Assembly: GCF_001039275.2 (NCBI RefSeq) | Contig: NZ_CP030117.1 | Span: 1,509,501 to 1,573,500, forward strand | Origin: Brevibacillus brevis | GTDB taxonomy: Bacteria; Bacillota; Bacilli; Brevibacillales; Brevibacillaceae | Length of the DNA stretch: 64,000 nucleotides | Direction of reading: 5' to 3' | Shown: piece by piece, positions 61,049-64,000 of the stretch | Layout of the letters: each line of letters opens with the position of its first letter | Numbering within the stretch: the first letter of the stretch is position 1 | Notes under the pieces: generated by a model | Seen by the model: only the letters and a program-made list of their open reading frames with translations | Databases searched by the model: none | What the model was told of the DNA's origin: nothing | Made by a program: the position numbers and the translations under genes

Positions 61049-62023
61049 ATGGCAGCAATGCTTACGATTGATGATTTGCGAACTTCTTTTATCCAAGCAG
61101 GCAAAAAGCTGACCGTGATCGAGGGTGTCAGTCTCTCTGTAGAGCCTGGTGAAACCGTCGGTGTGGTCGGTGAATCCGGATGTGGAAAAAGCGTGACTAG
61201 CATGTCCATCATGCAGCTCTTGGGACGGAATGTGGAGATGACCGGGAGCATCCGTTTTCAAGACAAGGAGCTGCTCTCACTTACGGATAAACAAATGCAG
61301 ACGATTCGCGGCAATCAGATCGCGATGATTTTTCAGGAGCCGATGACTTCGCTCAACCCATTGCATTCGATCGGCAAACAGATCAGCGAGCCCTTGCGTC
61401 GGCATCTCGGACTGTCCAAACAGGAAGCCAAGCGACGGACGATCGAGCTTTTGAAAGAAGTCGGGATTCCGCGTGCCGATGAAATCATTTCCGACTATCC
61501 GCACCAATTGTCAGGCGGGATGCGTCAACGTGTGATGATTGCGATGGCGATGTCTTGTGCACCCAAGCTCTTGATTGCCGACGAACCGACGACGGCGTTG
61601 GACGTGACGATTCAGGCGCAAATATTGGAGCTCATGAAAAAAGTCCGGCAAGAGCAAGGCACTTCCATCCTGCTTATCACACATGACCTGGGAGTCGTGG
61701 CGGAGATGTGTCATCGCGTCATCGTCATGTATGCAGGTCAAATCGTAGAGGAAGCCGACGTCAAGCAGTTGTTTGACGAGCCAAAGCATCCGTATACGAG
61801 AGGGCTTTTGAAATCAATGCCTTCTGTCAGTGTCAACCAAGAGCGTTTGGATGCGATTCCGGGATCGGTGCCTCTTTTGAGCGAAATGCCTGTGGGATGT
61901 CGTTTTGCACCGCGCTGCTCACAAGTCATGGATATTTGCCGCGAGAAAAACCCAGAGCTTACGCCTGTCGCAGATAACCAAAAGTGCCGCTGCTGGCTGT
62001 ATCGCGAGGAGGACGTGCAATGA
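61049..62023 (+). CDS. Dpp/Opp-type ABC transporter ATPase D
   Basis: A 324-aa ATPase of the DppD type: Walker [10 protein letters not shown], signature [15 protein letters not shown], Walker [18 protein letters not shown]-loop ITHDLG. The C-terminal oligopeptide domain has Cys-rich [21 protein letters not shown], which in family members can hold an iron-sulfur cluster. The start follows GGGGGAG; its stop overlaps the next ATG. Confidence 0.94.
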   Translation: MAAMLTIDDLRTSFIQAGKKLTVIEGVSLSVEPGETVGVVGESGCGKSVTSMSIMQLLGRNVEMTGSIRFQDKELLSLTDKQMQTIRGNQIAMIFQEPMTSLNPLHSIGKQISEPLRRHLGLSKQEAKRRTIELLKEVGIPRADEIISDYPHQLSGGMRQRVMIAMAMSCAPKLLIADEPTTALDVTIQAQILELMKKVRQEQGTSILLITHDLGVVAEMCHRVIVMYAGQIVEEADVKQLFDEPKHPYTRGLLKSMPSVSVNQERLDAIPGSVPLLSEMPVGCRFAPRCSQVMDICREKNPELTPVADNQKCRCWLYREEDVQ

Positions 62024-62988
62024 GGCAACCATTGCTGGAAGTCAAATCATTGACCAAGCATTTCACGAGCAAGCAAGGATTCTTCGGCAAGGAGAAAGTC
62101 GTCCGTGCCGTCGACGGAGTCAACCTGACTGTTTATCCGGGTGAGACTGTCAGCATCGTAGGCGAATCGGGTTGTGGGAAGTCCACGACAGGACGATGCA
62201 TCCTTCGTCTGATTGAGCCGACTGATGGAGAAATCTTTTTTGAAGGACAGGATATCCGCAAGCTCAATGAATCAGAGCTGCGCCGGGCTAGACGCAACAT
62301 GCAGCTCGTGTTTCAGGACCCGTTTGCCTCGCTGAACCCGCGAAAAACAATCGGACAGCTTTTGGAGGACCCACTCATCATTCATGGCATCGGCAATTCA
62401 GTAGAACGCCGCAAGCAAGTCGAGGAGATGATCCAGATCGTCGGCCTCTCCAAGCAGCAGTTGGATCGCTTTCCGCATGAGTTTTCCGGTGGTCAGCGCC
62501 AGCGGATTGGAATCGCAAGGGCACTGATTTTGCGCCCGAAGCTGATTGTGGCCGATGAGCCTGTGTCTGCTCTGGACGTGTCGATTCAGGCACAAATTTT
62601 GAACCTGATGCAAGATTTGCAAAAGGAGTTCAATCTGACGTATTTGTTTATCTCGCATGATTTGAGTGTCGTCCGCCATATTTCGGACCGGGTAGCGGTT
62701 ATGTATCTCGGAAAAGTGGTGGAGGTAGCGGATAAACAATCGTTGTATGAGAAACCAACACATCCCTATACACAAGCACTGTTATCAGCGGTGCCTGTAC
62801 CGAATCCCCATTTGACGACCCAGCGGATCATTTTGGAGGGAGACCTGCCTAGTCCAGCGAATCCGCCGTCTGGCTGCACATTCCATCCGCGTTGCCGCCA
62901 TTGTATGGACATTTGCAAAACGGTTGCTCCTGTGGCTAGCGAGGTATCAGCAGGGCACTTTGTCACTTGCCATATGGATCAGTCATGA
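62020..62988 (+). CDS. Dpp/Opp-type ABC transporter ATPase F
   Basis: The 322-aa DppF-type ATPase has Walker [10 protein letters not shown], signature [15 protein letters not shown], Walker [17 protein letters not shown] and the C-terminal [17 protein letters not shown]. It overlaps ATPase D by ATGA. It completes a five-protein importer split by the hydrolase gene. Confidence 0.94.
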   Translation: MRQPLLEVKSLTKHFTSKQGFFGKEKVVRAVDGVNLTVYPGETVSIVGESGCGKSTTGRCILRLIEPTDGEIFFEGQDIRKLNESELRRARRNMQLVFQDPFASLNPRKTIGQLLEDPLIIHGIGNSVERRKQVEEMIQIVGLSKQQLDRFPHEFSGGQRQRIGIARALILRPKLIVADEPVSALDVSIQAQILNLMQDLQKEFNLTYLFISHDLSVVRHISDRVAVMYLGKVVEVADKQSLYEKPTHPYTQALLSAVPVPNPHLTTQRIILEGDLPSPANPPSGCTFHPRCRHCMDICKTVAPVASEVSAGHFVTCHMDQS

Positions 62989-63032
62989 AGTGAGCATGGG
63001 GTAGTAAGATTGAAAAGGAGGTTCGATAGAGC

Positions 63033-63941
63033 ATGAATCTGGAGAACTTGCAAGCATTGACGACTGAAGGAAAAAACGAGGGCAGTAGTGATTTGGATCA
63101 ATTGAGTGCCCGAGGCATTGTACAAATGATGAACGATGAAGACAAGAAAGTTCCTTATGCAGTAGAGCGCGTCCTCGATCAAGTATCCGATGCAGTAGAG
63201 GTTATCACACACGCATTGGAAAAGGGCGGAAGACTGTTTTACTTTGGTGCTGGAACGAGTGGACGTTTAGGGATATTGGATGCGTCCGAGTGTCCGCCGA
63301 CCTTTGGTACCCAGCCTGAGCTCGTTCAGGGTGTGATTGCAGGCGGACCATCCGCAATGGTACGTGCGGTAGAAGGAGCAGAGGATTCTTTTGCATTAGG
63401 CCAAGAAGATGTGCATAAATACGGCGTGACCAAAAAGGATGTGGTCGTAGGTATCGCAGCCAGTGGACGGACTCCTTATGTACTCGGTGTTTTGGCAGAG
63501 GCACAGAAGATCGAAGCCAAGACAATTGCTGTCTCTTGCAACAAGCCATCGTACATCAATGAAGGAGTAGATGTAGCGATTAATGTCGTCGTAGGACCGG
63601 AAGTATTGACCGGATCGACGAGGCTCAAGGCAGGAACGGCCCAAAAGCTGGTGCTGAACATGCTGACGACAGCGACGATGATTCGCTTGGGCAAAGTGTA
63701 CGGAAATCTGATGGTCAGCGTGCAGGCGACCAACCTCAAGCTGAAGGAACGAGTAAAGCGGATCATCATGGAAGTGACCGGAGCGAGTTACGAGGAAGCG
63801 GAGCAATTGGCTGATCAGGCAGACGGTGATGCGAAGACAGCCATTATTATGAAGCTGACCGGATCGAGCAGGGAAGAGGCCACTCGTTTGTTGAATGTTA
63901 CCAATGGGAGAATCAGGGAAGCTATTCAGCAGTTGGACTAA
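63033..63941 (+). CDS. murQ: N-acetylmuramic acid 6-phosphate etherase
   Basis: A 302-aa SIS-domain lyase that removes D-lactate from MurNAc-6-phosphate to give GlcNAc-6-phosphate. Family blocks are LTTEGKNEGSSDLDQLS, GGRLFYFGAGTSGRLGILDASECPPTFG, QGVIAGGPSAMVRAVEGAEDS, VVGIAASGRTPYVLG, AISV-like TIAVSCNKPS, and TGSTRLKAGTAQKLVLNMLTT with the catalytic Glu/Glu region. A C-terminal UBA-like segment (GASYEEAEQLADQADGDAKTAIIMKLTGSSREEATRLL) ends it. RBS AGGAGG. It uses the AnmK product. Confidence 0.96.
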   Translation: MNLENLQALTTEGKNEGSSDLDQLSARGIVQMMNDEDKKVPYAVERVLDQVSDAVEVITHALEKGGRLFYFGAGTSGRLGILDASECPPTFGTQPELVQGVIAGGPSAMVRAVEGAEDSFALGQEDVHKYGVTKKDVVVGIAASGRTPYVLGVLAEAQKIEAKTIAVSCNKPSYINEGVDVAINVVVGPEVLTGSTRLKAGTAQKLVLNMLTTATMIRLGKVYGNLMVSVQATNLKLKERVKRIIMEVTGASYEEAEQLADQADGDAKTAIIMKLTGSSREEATRLLNVTNGRIREAIQQLD

Positions 63942-63968
63942 GTTTTTGGGAAAGGATGGGGAGATTCC

Positions 63969-64000
63969 ATGTTGCCAGAATCCATTCGTGAAGAGCTGCG
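63969..64000 (+). CDS. Start of next gene in the salvage operon (cut by window)
   Basis: ATG at 63969 behind GGGGAG, 27 bases after murQ; only MLPESIREEL R is visible. The family cannot be assigned. In relatives a regulator (MurR), a muramidase (NamZ/NagZ) or a phosphotransferase permease follows murQ. Confidence 0.5.
   Translation, partial: MLPESIREEL

Noticed and set aside
1..64000. CRISPR arrays, tRNA/rRNA genes, prophage or IS elements
   Set aside because: No regularly spaced repeats, no cloverleaf or rRNA-like stretches and no transposase, integrase or phage structural genes were seen on either strand.

Overview
The window looks like chromosomal DNA of an endospore-forming, moderate-GC Firmicute of the Paenibacillaceae, most likely Brevibacillus. 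This rests on gene content and style: a YheC/YheD-type ATP-grasp spore gene, YdbS/YdbT, a YeeN-type YebC protein, AhpC/AhpF behind PerR-like boxes, SLH fragments, many AGGAGG ribosome sites, GTG/TTG starts and ATGA overlaps. It is an inference; no rRNA or tRNA is present to fix the species.

Layout. 1-3.1 kb: end of a sensor kinase, a coupled 43-codon membrane ORF, an SLH remnant on the other strand, a chloramphenicol acetyltransferase behind a complete translational-attenuation leader, a membrane-anchored PstS-like protein and a decayed epimerase. 3.2-12.2 kb: GNAT protein, htpG with a CIRCE operator, PPOX flavoprotein, DUF5701 protein, tandem-domain MerR regulator, adenine deaminase, amino acid permease. 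12.4-15.2 kb: manganese-type ABC importer. 15.3-20 kb: YebC/YeeN protein, an 820-bp gene-poor stretch with two long imperfect hairpins, a siderophore-binding lipoprotein, and an ECF sigma/membrane-partner pair. 20-31 kb: small enzymes and regulators, a PadR/HAAS-SEDS pair, a heterodimeric ABC exporter, methyltransferase and MBL hydrolase, zinc-ribbon protein. 31-39 kb: prohibitin-like protein and YdbS/YdbT, each behind an ECF (SigW-like) promoter, ahpCF, a DUF421 protein, an SLH pseudogene, an MBL hydrolase. 39-49 kb: hrpB, bluB, and a two-component system beside a MacAB/YknXYZ-like exporter, then two apparent orphan small transcripts. 49.9-54.8 kb: a degenerate plus an intact nucleoside hydrolase with mscL, a spore ATP-grasp gene, an AraC regulator and small proteins.

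55.0 kb to the right edge is the most coherent system. One strong sigma-A promoter precedes anmK, a complete Dpp/Opp-type importer (binding lipoprotein, two permeases, two ATPases), a cytoplasmic beta-lactamase-fold hydrolase and murQ, all on the plus strand. AnmK makes MurNAc-6-phosphate from anhydroMurNAc and MurQ converts that to GlcNAc-6-phosphate, so the importer most likely carries muropeptides. It reads as a self-contained cell-wall salvage operon, running on into a gene cut by the window end.
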